From Castanea sativa (lineage: Eukaryota > Streptophyta > Magnoliopsida > Fagales > Fagaceae), in assembly GCF_040712315.1 (NCBI RefSeq), contig NC_134013.1, positions 1,275,001-1,339,000 on the forward strand: 64,000 nt of DNA, read 5' to 3'. Positions 25,321-37,200 of this stretch are shown piece after piece. The first letter of the stretch is position 1; each line of letters starts with the position of its first letter. The notes beneath the pieces are model-generated. The model worked only from the letters and a program-made list of their open reading frames with translations, was not told the DNA's origin and searched no databases. A program made the position numbers and the translations under genes.

Positions 25321-25925
25321 TAAAGTCATCGGTCTCAAAGAACCCGTCAACTATACTATGCATTCAAAGAAGAAAACAACGATAAGGTAAGGCCGACAAG
25401 TCCTTTTCCAAGTTGACGACCTCACCCTCAACCCGATGACTTCACATCGAGGCCGACAACTCCACCTCAAGGCCAACGACATTTGGGTGGACGACCAGAA
25501 TGCCGAAACGTGGTAAGAAACTGACAGAAGGAATCGGATGAGGATAAAGAAGCCTTGGACGGATCCAGCATGGCTTTGCTTGGACTCCATGAATGAGTAT
25601 ATAAGGAAACACCTTGTGTCTCATAGTTAACCCTAATGAAGAAAGATCTCTGTAAAGAAAGGATCCCACAATATAAGCATATTAATGAGGATCTTCCCCG
25701 CAAGGAAAAACTCTCTTCGCCAAGAAACGAATGTCAGCTCTATGCTACTATAAAAACCTCTAAACCCTTACAAACCAAGGTACGCATAATTCACCCTAAC
25801 TTTGACACTCTAGAGTTGTGAAAGTTCTCTAACTTGACATTCGGAGGGTATTTGGCCGGTACCACATCGGTAATCTTTGTAGGGTCTTCTTCTTCTTTTT
25901 GTGTTGTGCATGTCTTGTCTAGAGC
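25320..25925 (+). mobile_element. LTR-like block
   Basis: A TATA-like 'gagtatataagg' near 25591 is followed by a leader-like stretch and a U5-like segment, 'acttgacattcggagggtat' then 'ttggccggtacca'. It resembles, diverged, the block at 5130-5760. The upstream part is rich in alternating 'gacgacc' and 'ggccgac' motifs. No coding domain is attached. Confidence 0.5.
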
Positions 25926-26180
25926 ACGTGAGAACCGTGTAGCTTACTAACGATTTTCAACATCATCATCATACACTCCTCTAACATCGAGTAAAAGTGC
26001 AAGATCTCTTATTACTTGATTTTATTGGTTCTTTCACACATGACCACCCACACCCAACAATGCAACAATCCATGGCTAGTGACCACCATAACAATAGAAA
26101 TAATAACCAATATGAATGCTTAGGTGCTCTTTAAAATTGAAGAGTAATGTAGCATTTCGCAAAATTTTGAATATTAGAGC

Positions 26181-26951
26181 TGTGGGGGGTAAAAGCTATT
26201 GAATAAACGTTTGGGTTTTGGGCCTGATTGGTTGGTACCAGTCTGTTTTGATCAGGGCCTCTAGGCCCACAAGTTAACCCGCACTGTAGTAGTCCGAGGA
26301 GTTGTTCGAGGAGGAGTTTCCTCTCGGACAGGTTCAGCAATGACCCTGAGACTTGCTAAATGGGTTAGAAGCAGAATTCTGGAAGAACTGATGGGTAAGA
26401 GGGTGATCCAAGCACCCTTTAGAAGCAGGGACATGCAAGAAATATCTAAGGAAAAAGCTGCTACCACCACATTAAAGGCCCTGCATCTACCTCCCGGCCG
26501 CATTAATGGAGAAATGACCTCTGAACAGTATAATTCAGCATTCCTACTATTATTTGAAGACTTCAAGAAGGTGGTGGATGAGACAAATATCCAAGGGGAA
26601 GATTTGTATGGCACGTGGATGAATCAATGAAAAAGAAGAAGTATATAAAGAGACGAGAGAGGAAAGAGGGGGATCTGCACTTTCTGTTGAGGAAAATAGG
26701 AACTAAGAATTGTAAACTTTGGCATAGAAGGAGAATAGTTATACTAAGCGTCCTCGGCTTACGTCCGAGGAAGTCTCTTTGTCATATTCGTTTATCATTT
26801 GCATAGATTGTGGCATTCTAGCCTGTTTATCAAACTTCCAACATCCCAAAACTAGATTTCAAATCCATACTCTACAAATTTCATTGTATAAGGCTCATTG
26901 GGCCTGAGCCAAACTCTAGTTTTTGGGTTCGGGTTCAATTGTGCACTTACA
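26181..26951 (+). mobile_element. Probable solo LTR
   Basis: It starts TGTGGGGGGT and ends GTGCACTTACA, giving TG...CA termini. A TATA-like 'agtatataaag' lies at about 26640. No target duplication was found at these limits and no internal domain lies beside it, so the boundaries are uncertain. Confidence 0.5.
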
Positions 26952-26954
26952 ATA

Positions 26955-27640
26955 ACCAAATGTAAGGGGTGATTATGTGTATACTCTATATTTTGGCTTT
27001 TAATGGTTTTTTAAGAGTGGATGTATTATGGCCTATTAAATATTGAAGACACTAATCTGAATTCACATTTCTTTTTCATAATTTATAATATAATTTTCTT
27101 TTATCATTGCCAAATGGTATTACTTTAGTGGTTGAAATAACAAAAATAATTCCATTAGAAAAAAAAAACTAAAACAATTAATTTCTTCTTACAATAGATG
27201 ATAGTTTGCCATTTTATCATTGCAAGTGCATGGGTCATCAGCAACAATAAATGATCTATCATTTTTTTTTTTGCTTGAATTAAATGATCTATCATTATTC
27301 TGATTGAAGACAAATCATACACATGAATAAGTTAATGCATCCTTGAATGTCCCATAATCGCAGTACGTGCTGAAGTTAATTTAAATGTACTTGATAAACT
27401 TTTATGCCTTTATATGTATTTCTGCTTAGTTAATGATATTTCCCATTTCTATATATATATATATATATATAGTGTCAACTTTGATGAGTTAAATAATGAG
27501 AGAGACTTTAAAGACCACACATCGTCTCCAGTCATTTTTATTGGGCTTATATTTACTTACTAAAAAAGAAAGCAATATTTTTCTGGGCTTTTAGCTCAAG
27601 TTGCAAGCCCAACCAAGAAAATGTTTTTCCCAAGGTTTGG
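26955..27640. other. Intergenic DNA with (AT)n at 27450-27471
   Basis: No gene is supported. The defined structure is the AT microsatellite. A duplicated 'aaatgatctatcatt' (27249 and 27283) is also present. Confidence 0.6.
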
Positions 27641-27647
27641 GAAAAGA

Positions 27648-29042
27648 CTAGATGATCCGATCTCTCCACCCCAAAATCAATTTGTATAAAGGGTTGAAGG
27701 AAACAAGGGCATGTTTCACTAATATGTGAGTTCTGCGTAGGAAATACTTTCTCCTTTCAAAGACATTTAATACTCTATACATGCTTTTAACTATCGTATT
27801 AAAGGAGATGCAATTGAAACATTTTTTCAAGCACACAGTGACCTCAACTATTAGACATATCTTAGAGAGAGGAGATTTATCTATTGTATATATAGGTATA
27901 TAAGGTTGGAGAGTATTCATTTGTAAAATGAATAAAATGAAATTTCGATATCTGAAGTTTTCTTTGTGAAAATTTAAGTTTCAGAATGTTCAATCTGTTG
28001 AAGCTTTTACTCGATCGATCGAATTGATCAAGAAAATTGATCTAAAGCTTCTGCCTGACTTACTTGATGCTCGATTCCTGTTCGATCAATCGAAAAGAGT
28101 CTTCGATTGATGGTCGATTCCTCTCGATCGATCGAGATTCATGAAAAACTGAATTTCTGCGGAATTTTCTGATAACTGTTCTGAACGTTTCAAAATGTTT
28201 CAAGCCTTGTGAACGGTTTTATGAGACATCGTAACTCTCCATCCGTACATTATGAAGGACTATAACCCTATAGATATAAATAGAGGTTAATGTTCACTTG
28301 AAAAATTTACTAAGTCCCAAAAATAGCAAGTTACAAAGAAACACAAGAAATCCTGTGAGTATTTTCCAAAATTGCTATTTGTAAACGCTAATAAATTTGG
28401 TTTTATCCTGAGAACAAGTTTATAGAAACCATTTAGTAACTTGCGTATGGGGACAAATACTGTCTAAGGATAACATTCAATTGTGCCTCTAAGTCAATCA
28501 CTAATTTCTATTTACTTATTGTGTTCATTTTGTTCTTTCATTGTTATTCACTGATTTGGTAAAATCCCCAACATTATCTTCGATCAGCGTCTTGTACAAA
28601 CAAACATCAACACATTTCTCCTCAAACTCCAAGTCAAATTAACACTCTATACATGCTTTTTAACTATCATATTAAAGGGGATGTAATTGAAACATTTTTT
28701 CAAGAACGTAATGACCTCAACTAATAGACATATCTTAGAGAGAAGAGATTTATCTTCGATCAGCATCTTGTATAAACAAACATTAGCACATTTCACCTCA
28801 AACTCCAAGTCAAGGAAACTCACATTACTTGCAAAATATAAAGTTTTGAGCAGTGCCACATAAGAGATACATTTCGAGGGAAGGTTCGATTGGACTTTAT
28901 TTCCATTATAAGCAGCACATATGTGCCCCTCCCAATTTCTAATCACCACACCATGACTCCACCCATCTCCATAATTGATTGGCATACTTGTAAAGCTCAA
29001 TTTGTAACAATATGGCCAACTACCCAAATGGTCTAATGGCAC
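27648..29042 (-). pseudogene. Remnant of a LINE-type RNase H domain, duplicated and interrupted
   Basis: On the minus strand 29042-28647 reads GVVIRNWEGHICAAYNGN followed by LEFEVKCANVCLYKMLIED. This is the layout of the RNase H-like domain found at the end of plant LINE polyproteins and related reverse-transcriptase-derived genes. About 175 bp of it (B'+A', 28640-28815) is repeated beside it, with B at 28577-28639 and A at 27772-27882. The second copy is split by a 691-bp insertion. There are stops and no start context, so it is dead. Confidence 0.6.
27883..28573 (+). mobile_element. 691-bp insertion, probably an LTR
   Basis: Flanked on both sides by TTATCT (27877-27882 and 28574-28579), consistent with a 5-6-bp target duplication. 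The right end is CCCCAACA, as at many LTR ends. A TATA-like 'tataaatagagg' lies at about 28276. It contains several TCGATCGATCGA palindromes (about 28013-28131). The left end is not a clean TG, so LTR identity is probable only. Confidence 0.55.
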
Positions 29043-29214
29043 CTCTCTATATAGTACCTAGAGGTTGAAAGGGAAGGGAGGGGTTCAAGTAGTAAACTGG
29101 AATAATCGTAGTGATGGAATTGATAACTTTGTATCCAAGCCCACTCAATTTTATGTGTGCTCAAGTTTTTTGATATTTAAAATATTCCATGAATGGATTT
29201 TTTTTTTTTTTTGC

Positions 29215-30713
29215 GTAAATGCACTTTTAGTCCTTACATTTTGGCCCTATTTCTATTTTGATCCTTACATTTTCATTTCACCACTTTTAGTCTCCAAATC
29301 AATTAACGCGTGTTATTTTAGTCATTTCCGTCAGTCAACAGACGAAAATAGCTGAGGTGGCAAACAGAAGGATTAAAATATTATTAAAATTTTATTGTAG
29401 CATGCCACATCAGATAAAAAAAAAATCTAACATTCTTAAGTTTCTAATAGATTTAAAATAATAAAAAAAAAACAAAATTAAAATCCAAAAATATATCAAG
29501 ATCTATGTTCATCTTCAACAAGAACATTAAAAAACACAAACCAGATTTTAAACATAACACATGCCCAGATTTTCTTGCCCTTTCTTGTTAACCAAACACA
29601 AACACAAATCGATCTCCAGCAAGAACACAAACACAAACACAAACCTAGCAGCAGATCTCCTCAGATTTTCTCAAACCAAAAACAGATTTTCTCATCTTTC
29701 AATCAATAACGAAACCTCCAGCAAATAAAATTCATAAACCCATAAACCAAATTCATAAACCCAGAAAATTCAGCATAAAAACACCATCAAAGTCCATTCA
29801 ATCTCCCTACTCTTTTGTCTCCATAGTCTCTCTCGCACCCAAATCTCTCACAAACAAAAACACAAACACCTAAACTACAAAAAAATCTCACAATGGAAAA
29901 ACCCACAACAAGCTCAACGTGTCAACAAGACCCAAATCTTCTTTCCTCTTTTGTCGACACTTTTGTCAATTTCTCTATTAGTGGCGGCCTCTTCTTACCA
30001 AATTACCAAAACACCCGTGTAAGTCACCAAAATGACGAGATACCCTTGAAAAGTTCAAAACTCAATATCCTTCTCCCCCGGGTCGACTCGTCGAGATCGG
30101 CAATCTCCACGGCGATTTGGAGAAGTCGAAGCAAGCATTATGATTCGTTGAGTTGATAAACGACTCCGGCGACTGGACCGACAGGTCAACAACCGTGGTT
30201 CAAGTCGGCGATGTACTCGATCGCGGCGGTGATGAGATTAAAATACTCTGGTACATGTCAAAATCGGGTTGTGAAGAGTTTAGGGTTTGGGCGCACAACA
30301 ATATGATGCACCGAGAGCCATTGAAATCCTCCGTCGACATCCAACCCGAATGGAACATGCTCAACCAGATTGCCTTCTCTACCTTCTGTTCTTGTTCTTA
30401 AGTTTCTGGTGTGTTCTTATTTTTTATAAATTTTTAACTCATATTTTTTCTTTTGTTAAAATTGGAAAATAAATATTTTAAATTATAACCTGACGTGGCA
30501 TGCTACAGAAATCTGATGTGGCATGCTACAGTAAATTTTTAATAATATTTTAATCCTTCCGTTTGCCACCTCAACTATTTCCGTCTGCTGACTGACAGAA
30601 AATACTAAAATAACATGCGTTAATTGATTTGGGGACTAAAAATGGTAAAATGAAAATATAAGGACCAAAATAAAAATAAGACCAAAATGTAGGGACTAAA
30701 AGTGCATTTATAC
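29215..30713. mobile_element. Pack-MULE with long terminal inverted repeats and a captured phosphatase fragment
   Basis: The ends are inverted repeats of about 205-210 bp. Left: 'gtaaatgcacttttagtcct', continuing '..tccgtcagtcaacagacg..' to 'tagcatgccacatcag'. Right: the same in reverse from 30713 back to about 30500. Arms look well over 80% identical. Between them is not transposase but gene-derived DNA (see 29893-30401). Poly-T sequence at the insertion site hides any 9-bp target duplication. Long inverted repeats plus gene capture define a Pack-MULE. Confidence 0.8.
29893..30401 (+). pseudogene. Captured fragment of a Shewanella-like protein phosphatase (SLP) gene
   Basis: The N-terminal ORF (MEKPTTSSTCQQDPNLLSSF..) is followed by VDTFVNFSISGGLFLP. 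After a frame change comes VEIGNLHGDLEKSKQA, then TTVVQVGDVLDRGGDEIKIL. These are the first two metallophosphatase motifs, GDxHGD and GDxxDRG, of SLP enzymes. In the first, the metal-binding Asp is Asn (GNLHGD). The GNHE motif region is changed to AHNNMMHRE, and the reading frame breaks near 30060 and 30150. The rest of the catalytic domain is missing, so no active phosphatase can be made. It lies wholly inside the Pack-MULE. Confidence 0.8.
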
Positions 30714-31930
30714 TTTATTTTTATTTTTTTTTATTTTTTAGCAACACACGTAACTGTTAATGTTAAACTATCCATGGTCCCAAAATATTATGCCATCTAT
30801 CGTTAAACCCGATATTAGATTATATATTGTCCTTTCACTTGTCATTATTGTCAACTTTTTTATGAGTATAGATCGCAAACTAATATTGTCTATAAAATTG
30901 TTCAAAATGATAAAGGTTTGTTTGTTCCGTTTATTTATTTATTATTTTTAAAAATACGCTAATCGCATAATTTTATAGATCAAATAGTCAACATTTTTGA
31001 CACGAAGTTCATTGTGCAGCACAAACATCAACAAATGACGTGTTCAACAGTAGGATTGACGTAATGTTAATTTAATACAAAATTATTGAATGATATAATT
31101 TTAACAAAAATTACATCACATATAACTTACACCTACTTCATTATAAATATTACATACTGTCATTACAATATTCGAAATGACATCATGATTTTGTTGAATA
31201 AACTATGCATCTACACCGTTAGATTTACCTTTAATAAACAAAAAAGTCCATTGTTATATATAATTTGTGAGAAAAAAACAAGTTTAAAACAGTGTAATTT
31301 GGAAGTTCTGAAAAATTTCGACCACGATGTTTGACCAATAGCTAATCACAAATATTTTTTTATTAACACTATTAAGAAAAATGGGTTGGATGTAAACACT
31401 CACATCAAAATATTATTACATCTTCGAAGTATTTACCATCTTATATTTCTTACATATTTCCAACCCAATTGAAAAAAATAAACAGAATAAAAAAATACAA
31501 CATCATTGTAATCTACGTCAAGGTTCACTTAATCCTCAACCACAATAAAGCTAAGAAGGAAGGGACAAAAATATGTCATTTTCCTATAGCTTAACATCAT
31601 TTCCCATCTTTTTATTTTTTGTGTGTGTGAATATTTTTTGGCCAAGATAACATCATTTCCATCTGTGTGCAACAACTTAATACTATCATAATACTCCCAT
31701 CTGTCTGTCTGCCACCATTTGGTTTAAAAATAATATTTTCCTCCTTATATTTACAACTTTTAATAAAAATAATGTCAAAAAGAAAAAAGAACAAAGAAAA
31801 AAATTCGGAACACACAATTTTATTATTATTTTTTTAAAATGTGGTCCTTTATGATTGATGCATGTCAATAGTGCTATGATGCAATCAATAATAATTAGTT
31901 TATTAAACACACTTAATGTATTACATATTC
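30714..31930. other. AT-rich intergenic DNA
   Basis: Nothing recognisable; short ORFs only. Confidence 0.6.
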
Positions 31931-31945
31931 CCTTCACACAAGGAT

Positions 31946-32733
31946 GGCAATGGGGCGGGGCGGGACCGAAAGATGGGATCTTCACCCCCGTCCCGTATAG
32001 ATTTTTTCTGCCCCATCCCCGCCCCGCCCTGCATGACGGGAAATTTTTTTTGCCCCATCCCCGCCCCTTAAGGCCCCACGAAGACCCACAAAGCCCCGCC
32101 CTATACCGTAAAACTTTATTTCTTGTTAATTTTCCTTATAACTATTACCATTTTTTCAAATAAAATGACATGTTTCAATATTAAAAATATACTTGAAATT
32201 ATAAATAAATTTATCCTATCAAATCAAACTAATTTTTAGCAAAAACTAAATAATATTATCTAAATGTTTAACAAGACAATGTCACAACAAAAATCTCATA
32301 GTATGACACAAAAATCTCATATTATGTTAATGATAAAAAGTAAGTTGAGACAGACATATGAATCATAAATGAAAAGACAAAAAAAAAGAGTTAAAATTGA
32401 TACCTTATTTCCAACTTTGCTTGACAGAAAAGAGAGGTAGAACCACGTTAGATAGAATAAAAGAAGCTAATGATGTTTTTGTTTAAATAGTAGGATTTTA
32501 GAGTATAAAAAAAGTACAACTTAATCCTTATTAACGCGGGATGAGGCGGGGATGGGGTGGGGCAGGGCGGGGTGGGTCTAAAAAGTGTAAACCCATCCCC
32601 GCCTCGCTTCGTGGTGCGGGTTTAAAATCTCGCCCCATCCCCGCCCCATCACTTTTGCGGGGTGGGGAAAACCCACACGGGGCGAAGCGGGGAGGGGCGG
32701 ATCAAGCAGGGCGGGGAAAAATTGCCATCCCTA
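31946..32733. mobile_element. GC-rich inverted-repeat element, unclassified
   Basis: Left end '(GG)ATGGCAATGGGGCGGGG' and right end 'CGGGGAAAAATTGCCATCCC' are inverted relative to each other. Both ends carry arrays of GGGGCGGGG / CCCCATCCCCGCCCC type. The middle (about 32110-32520) is plain AT-rich DNA. The same 15 bases, CCTTCACACAAGGAT, occur at 31931-31945 and 32734-32748. Because the element also begins GGAT, the real target duplication may be only 11 bases (CCTTCACACAA). No coding content. Confidence 0.65.
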
Positions 32734-32748
32734 CCTTCACACAAGGAT

Positions 32749-33884
32749 TTATCAAACCTATGGATCTCGTATTTGGAACATACTCTTATACAAGAGAGGT
32801 GTAGTAAGTGTTTGGATTATCTTTTACTTTTTTTTTAGCTTCTTTAAATACAAAATTTTAAATTTTAAATGTTAGATTTTTCAATTAAATTCTACTATAT
32901 TTTTGTCTTGAGATTAATTGTTTTTTTTTTTTTGAAACTAGATTAATTGTTTTTGGGATAGATAAACATGTTTACATTACATTGGTCAACGATTATTGAA
33001 TTTAATTAAGAAATCTAATATACAAAACTATTGAGAGACTTTATTTAAGTTCTTATATATATTGTTCATTAGGTGTTTGTACAATTTAGACACGACTTAT
33101 ATTTAGTGTATTAGTATATTAGACACATTAGAATATGGATTTGTGTCTAATTTTTGGACACATGTTCGCATCCTAATATGTCTAGTGTATAATACATTTG
33201 ACACAATTTCAACCCATACAATTTAACCGCATAATTGTATTGAACAATGTAGCAAAAATACTGTTATCTTTTATAAGAATATTTAAATTTAACTATATGA
33301 TTTATCGGTCAAAGTAATAGGATCGTGAAATTTAATTTGGAAACTAAAATTACATCACTTTATAAATTATTCTTAAATTTTATCATTTTAATTCAAACTC
33401 ACAATATAATTTTTTCAACTTTTTTTTTGAAGAAATTTTTTTATCAACTTTAAACAAATAAAAATTAAAAGATAATCCAAACCCACATTTGACAATTTAG
33501 AAAATTCCTTGTCTCTCTCTCTTTGTCTTTTTATTATATATATATATATATATATTTTTTTTTTCAAGAGTGCAATATAGAATAATTTCACTAATCTAAA
33601 AGTAATCCACTCTAATCACAATTTCGAGGTAAGATAAAGTAACAAAAATAAAAAAAGCAAAGAAATAAACAATTAAATTATAATTAGCAGTAGGAATAAA
33701 TTAGCGATTAAGAGATACGTAATCCCCCACAAAGCTACGACGTTTTCGCTTCTCCGTCGTTCTCTTTCCATTCTCAATTTTTGTCACCTCATTAGTCATC
33801 ATCCAAAAAAACAAAAACAAAAACAAAAACAAAAACAAAAAAGAAACAAAAAACAAAAAATAAATAAAAAACAAAAAAATAAAG

Positions 33885-33890
<6 letters not shown>
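32749..33890. other. AT-rich region upstream of the PP2A-B55 gene
   Basis: Contains (AT)n at 33534-33554 and an A-rich 'aaaac' repeat at 33808-33842. No gene is seen. The right part is likely promoter, but no TATA box stands out. Confidence 0.5.

Positions 33891-33926
<36 letters not shown>
33891..33926. repeat. (GA)n microsatellite in the B55 5' region
   Basis: About 18 GA units in the probable 5' UTR or promoter of the PP2A-B55 gene. A second GA tract lies at 34071-34092. Confidence 0.9.
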
Positions 33927-33929
<3 letters not shown>

Positions 33930-34264
33930 GCGTCTGTCTGTGCGTAAGAGAAATCTCATCGATTTTCAATCTACAGAGACACAGAGAGATTGAATTTTTT
34001 TTTCAGAGAGCGACCGAGCGAGCGAGACTGAAAATCTCATCGATGTTGAATTTGATACGCAAAGCTTTATAGAGAGAGAGAGAGAGAGAGAGGAAAGTTT
34101 GTTCGTCGTGGTTGGAGAGGGACGAAAAGGAACGATGAAGGACGAGACTGCATTTCGTGAATCGTCGAGATTCGTGTAAAGGAGAATCGGAGTTTCTCAG
34201 ATCGATCGGTTTGTGCATTTGAGTTGTGTATTTCCTTGCTGAGAGGAGAGAAAAAAAGAGAGAG

Positions 34265-37200
34265 ATGATCGGCGGAGGAGGAGAGGAAGCGACGGCTACG
34301 GCTCCGGCTCCGGCGGCGGAGGGGTCGCAGCCGCTGGACTGGAAATTCGCTCAGGTTTTCGGCGAACGAACCGCCGGTGAAGAAGTTCAGGAAGGTTTGG
34401 TTTCCATTTCCGATTTAGAATTCATCGATTTGGTTTTTTTTTTAAGCTTTAAATTAGGGCTTGATTGTTTGATTTTTTATGTGCCTTTTATAATTTTTTG
34501 AGTTACTAATTAATTGTTAATAATTTGATATCTCTCTTTTGCTTTATTTTTTGTTTTTGTGAGCTAAATTTGTGTATTCAATGCTAGATTGATGGAGTGA
34601 GATTTAAACATATGTGGATAAAATTTAGTGAATAGGTTGTTGTCATTGTATTTGAACAGCTCGTTGTACTTTAGCATTGGATTTGTGGATGGAAATAATG
34701 TAGTTTTAGGGTTAGAGTTGCTATGTAATTATGATTTTACTGTTTTTGATAAGTATGATTTTACTGTTGTTAAAAGTTTTAGTGCTGAAAAGAATTATGG
34801 GTTTTGTGTATGAACGGCTGTTGATTCGTTGAGCTGTTTATTTGTGGATACCATTGGGATATTAGCTTTGTTAGACTAAGTTCATGATTGGGAGCTGGAG
34901 TCTTGTTGCCTCCTTTATGGATTTGCTTTATTTGGGGCTAATAAGGCAAGGTGAGGTGGATACTCTTTGAGTTTAAATCCCATTATAAATGTTACACTCC
35001 ACACCCGATTCGTCTTTTCTTTGGAGGAGTTTGTGGAAGCCTAAAGTTCCTACCAAGATCAGTATTTTCATGTGGATAGCAGTTCTGTTAACCTCGGGAA
35101 GCGTGAAATAATCATTTTAGACTGGTGTTGCATGTGTAAGAGGGATAGGGAGACTAATGATCATCTACTCCTCCATTTCCTTGTTATCCAAAAGCTTTGG
35201 AGCATGGTATTTTCTCTTTTTGGGGTTCAATGGGTTGTAACAAAGGGTGTTGTGTAGAGGAAAGTTTGGTAGGTTCATAGTGGGGTGATTTGGAGAGTGA
35301 TCCCCATGGTCTCATGTGGGGTATTTGGAGAGTAAGATGTTTTAAAGATGTGAAAATTTTGTTTCTTGACCTGAAATTTTTATTTACTCAAGACTTTGTT
35401 TGAATGGATAAATGTCTTAGGTTTTTTGTCTATTGGTACTTTGTTTGAGATGCTTGATAGTTGTACTTTAAGTGTTTGATGCTGGTGTACCTATATTACT
35501 TTTATACGCCCACTGTACATGCACTATGCCTCTTTTTCATTTGATTAATTCAATATTTACTTATAAAAAAAATTGAGATTCAGCTGGCCTTTGAAATTTA
35601 AAGAAGAAAGAAATTGGATGCACCAAAATACTAACCGTTTGTTCATACAAAGATCTGAAGAATAAGAAATTCAAGCTGAAGCATGTAAAGTTCGACATCA
35701 TTAAAGGTTTTATTGTTCCTTTCCTCTCACACAATCCATATTATACACAGAGGAATGTTCCATATTGCCCATTACTATGTCATCTATACAAACCCTTCCA
35801 GCAAAGAAACACTTAGAAACACACAGTAACCTTCAAAGGCATCATCTGTCAAATCCCAAAAGGAGAAGAGGTTAAAGTCCTCAATTCTCTCACAACAAAA
35901 CAATGCAATAGATGTTCAAATGATTCTCCACAAGAATTATGCATAATACACCTATTTGCAAGAATCTTACTCCCTTTGATGAGATTATTCACTGTCAAAA
36001 TCATTCAATGTATGCATCCATGCAATAAAAGTAACCTTCCTAGGAACTTTGCTATACCAAACTTTCTTCCAACGAAGCAAAACTTGATTAGAAAAGAATT
36101 ATGCATGATACACCCATTCGCAAGAATCATATTCCTTTTGATGAGATTATTCACTGTCAAAATCATTCAATGTATGCATCCATGCAAAAAAAGTAACCTT
36201 CCTAGGAACTTTGCTATACCAAACTTTCTTCCAACAAAGCAAAACTTGATTAGAACCTCTTAAGGTTTCATGAAAAGAATGAACTTCAAATTTTCTATTT
36301 CTTTCAAGTTTCAAAACCAAATTATCCTCCCTCAATCCCAATGGGTAATTAGAATGTAACAAATCCATTGGACTGATTATAGTTATCAGACTTGTGAAGC
36401 ATGAAAAACTTAAGATTTCATGAATGACTCCCACCTCAAAATGAGTGCAAATAAGAAAAAACAGAAGTATCCCTCAGCAATTAATAATAACACAGGATAT
36501 TGGTCTTTAAAAGCTACATCCCTGCACCACTTATTAATACTCCTTCCATTCCCCATCACAACTCTAGCATAATTAAGAAATGTCTCTCATCGTGCCCTTA
36601 TACTTTTCCAAGGACCACTTATACAGCCTCCTAACTGAATTCATTGACCACTGACCTCAAGACTTTTCATATTTCACTGCAATGATTAAAGTCTTTAATA
36701 CTTAAGCCAAATAAAAAACTTTTTATTGATCTCTCCTGACCAAAATGCCACAACCATATACCCAATAAGGGATGGTTGAAAGTACTAAATGATATTATTG
36801 AATCGAAAACCTTTGCTTAGAACACATAATGAGGCCAAGTCACCAGGTCAGTGATGTAACAGGTCAAAACAAAACTTGTGTATTTTGCAGTTTTCTGGTT
36901 ATCACCATTTTGACATGGAGTTATAGAGAGTTTCAGTGGTCTGGGTAGTTGGGTAACTGGTGTTACATCCTTTATTTTTCTGGGTGGTCTAAGTGCCATT
37001 ATTATGCCCACAGGTTTGAGTTTCTTGGGTTATTCTAGATATCTACTCTAAATTATGGGGGCATTTTTAATGTCTACCTAGAGTATACAATTTTGCATTC
37101 AGTATTCTTATTCGAGATTAATTTGCGACATTGGACCATCATCCAAGTTAGGATCTAAATTAACAAATTAGTAGGAACATTAATCTTGGAATAGGGTGTT

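Noticed and set aside
26340..26630. 96-aa ORF (MTLRLAKWVRSRILEEL...)
   Set aside because: It lies inside the LTR-like block, has no family resemblance to a host gene, and the surrounding DNA has LTR features.
30153..30401. Possible working calcineurin-like phosphatase gene
   Set aside because: It has only two metal-binding motifs, one of them mutated, with frame breaks and no remaining domain. It lies inside a Pack-MULE.
34226..34264. Upstream in-frame ATG of the B55 gene
   Set aside because: The 13 added residues look like translated GA-rich leader; family members begin close to the second ATG.
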